From contig CANGWT010000093.1 in assembly GCA_947457745.1 (NCBI GenBank), forward strand, positions 1 to 6,659: a stretch of DNA of 6,659 nucleotides, in the 5' to 3' direction. This DNA is from Burkholderiaceae bacterium. Lineage in GTDB: Bacteria; Pseudomonadota; Gammaproteobacteria; Burkholderiales; Burkholderiaceae. Shown in pieces: positions 5,842-6,659 of the stretch. A program made the position numbers and the translations under genes. Below the pieces are notes generated by a model, which was given only the letters and a program-made list of their open reading frames with translations, searched no databases and was not told the origin of the DNA. Position 1 is the stretch's first letter; the number at the start of each line of letters is the position of its first letter.

Positions 5842-6659
5842 GTGGCAGGTAAAGTTGGTTTTGTTTCCTTAGGATGCCCTAAGGCGCTAGTTGATTCTGA
5901 ACTCATCCTCACGCAACTGAGCGCTGAAGGATATGAGACCGCCAAAGATTACTCTGGTGCCGATCTGGTGGTTGTGAACACCTGTGGCTTTATTGATTCC
6001 GCAGTAGAGGAGAGTCTCGCAGCGATCGGTGAAGCCTTGTCTGAAAATGGCAAGGTGATTGTGACTGGTTGCTTAGGTGCCCGAAAAAATGCAGACGGCA
6101 GCGATCTTATTAAGAGCATTCACCCCAAAGTCCTTGCTGTAACTGGGCCGCATGCCACACAAGAGGTAATGCAAGCCATTCATTTGCATCTCCCAAAACC
6201 GCATGACCCCTTTACTGATCTATTGCCACCGATTGGTGTCAAGCTCACGCCAAAACATTATGCGTACTTAAAGATATCCGAGGGTTGCAATCACCGCTGT
6301 ACTTTCTGCATTATCCCAAGCATGCGAGGTGACCTAGTTTCGCGTCCGATTGGTGAAGTCTTGTTAGAAGCAAAAAAATTATTCGAGTCAGGTGTAAAAG
6401 AATTGCTGGTTGTTTCGCAGGATACGAGCGCTTATGGTGTTGATATTCAATATCGCACTGGCTTTTGGGATGGCAAACCTGTAAAGACCCGAATGTTTGA
6501 TTTGGTGAACGCCTTAAATCAAATTGCAAGGGAGCATCAAGCTTGGGTGCGTCTGCATTATGTTTATCCTTATCCACACGTAGATGACGTACTGCCCTTG
6601 ATGGCGGAATTCTCAGAGCATGGATATGGCGTCTTGCCATATTTGGACATTCCATTGCA
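5842..6659 (+). CDS. rimO: RimO, ribosomal protein S12 methylthiotransferase (3' end outside window)
   Basis: RimO is a radical-SAM enzyme that adds a methylthio group to a conserved aspartate (Asp88 in E. coli numbering) of ribosomal protein S12. The window holds the first 272 codons of about 440. The N-terminal MTTase domain has GFVSLGCPK with Cys12, [10 protein letters not shown] with Cys48 and VTGCLGA with Cys77, which bind the auxiliary 4Fe-4S cluster. The radical-SAM domain has [19 protein letters not shown], with Cys149, Cys153 and Cys156 as CxxxCxxC, then [10 protein letters not shown] and [20 protein letters not shown] and the E. coli-like sequence identify RimO rather than MiaB. The C-terminal TRAM domain should lie beyond the right edge. 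GTG 5842 begins the family's expected N-terminus, two bases after the phaR stop with only a weak A/G-rich ribosome binding site, suggesting translational coupling. Confidence 0.96.
   Translation, partial: MAGKVGFVSLGCPKALVDSELILTQLSAEGYETAKDYSGADLVVVNTCGFIDSAVEESLAAIGEALSENGKVIVTGCLGARKNADGSDLIKSIHPKVLAVTGPHATQEVMQAIHLHLPKPHDPFTDLLPPIGVKLTPKHYAYLKISEGCNHRCTFCIIPSMRGDLVSRPIGEVLLEAKKLFESGVKELLVVSQDTSAYGVDIQYRTGFWDGKPVKTRMFDLVNALNQIAREHQAWVRLHYVYPYPHVDDVLPLMAEFSEHGYGVLPYLDIPL

Noticed and set aside
6311..6655. 114-codon minus-strand frame
   Set aside because: It is antisense to the rimO radical-SAM domain, whose codons match the family throughout.

Overview
The window reads as ordinary, gene-dense betaproteobacterial chromosome. 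It has moderate GC, short spacers, and protein sequences closest to Burkholderiales relatives such as Cupriavidus and Ralstonia. The AT-leaning codon choice, short gaps and small PHB locus suggest a streamlined freshwater member such as Polynucleobacter. That genus call is inference from memory, not a search result.

Layout. Positions 1-845 hold the 5' part of bamD on the minus strand (outer-membrane assembly lipoprotein), running off the left edge. Diverging from it across about 20 bp is a plus-strand set: rluD (23S rRNA pseudouridine synthase, 866-1909), overlapped by pgeF (peptidoglycan editing factor, 1890-2669). The bamD/rluD/pgeF core is the same arrangement seen in E. coli. After a 97-bp spacer with inverted repeats comes a polyhydroxybutyrate (PHB) module: phaC (class I PHA synthase, 2767-4401), phaB (acetoacetyl-CoA reductase, 4423-5163) and, after a 115-bp leader, phaR (PHB-responsive repressor, 5279-5839). 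Two bases after phaR begins rimO (S12 methylthiotransferase, from 5842), which runs off the right edge.

How the genes work together. PhaB reduces acetoacetyl-CoA to (R)-3-hydroxybutyryl-CoA, PhaC polymerises it into PHB granules, and PhaR is expected to sense the polymer and repress granule-associated genes and itself. The thiolase gene phaA, which sits between phaC and phaB in Cupriavidus necator, is absent here, so acetoacetyl-CoA must come from a thiolase encoded elsewhere. BamD, RluD, PgeF and RimO are housekeeping genes for envelope assembly, ribosome modification and cell-wall quality control.

No new system is evident. The most interesting unexplained structure is the phaR leader: a long imperfect hairpin (5195-5243) that encloses a possible promoter and abuts a TGCATTGCA palindrome resembling reported PhaR operators. 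Also worth a look are the nested and mutually exclusive inverted repeats before phaC, the short PhaC N-terminus, and the ambiguous, possibly overlapping start codons of bamD and rluD.
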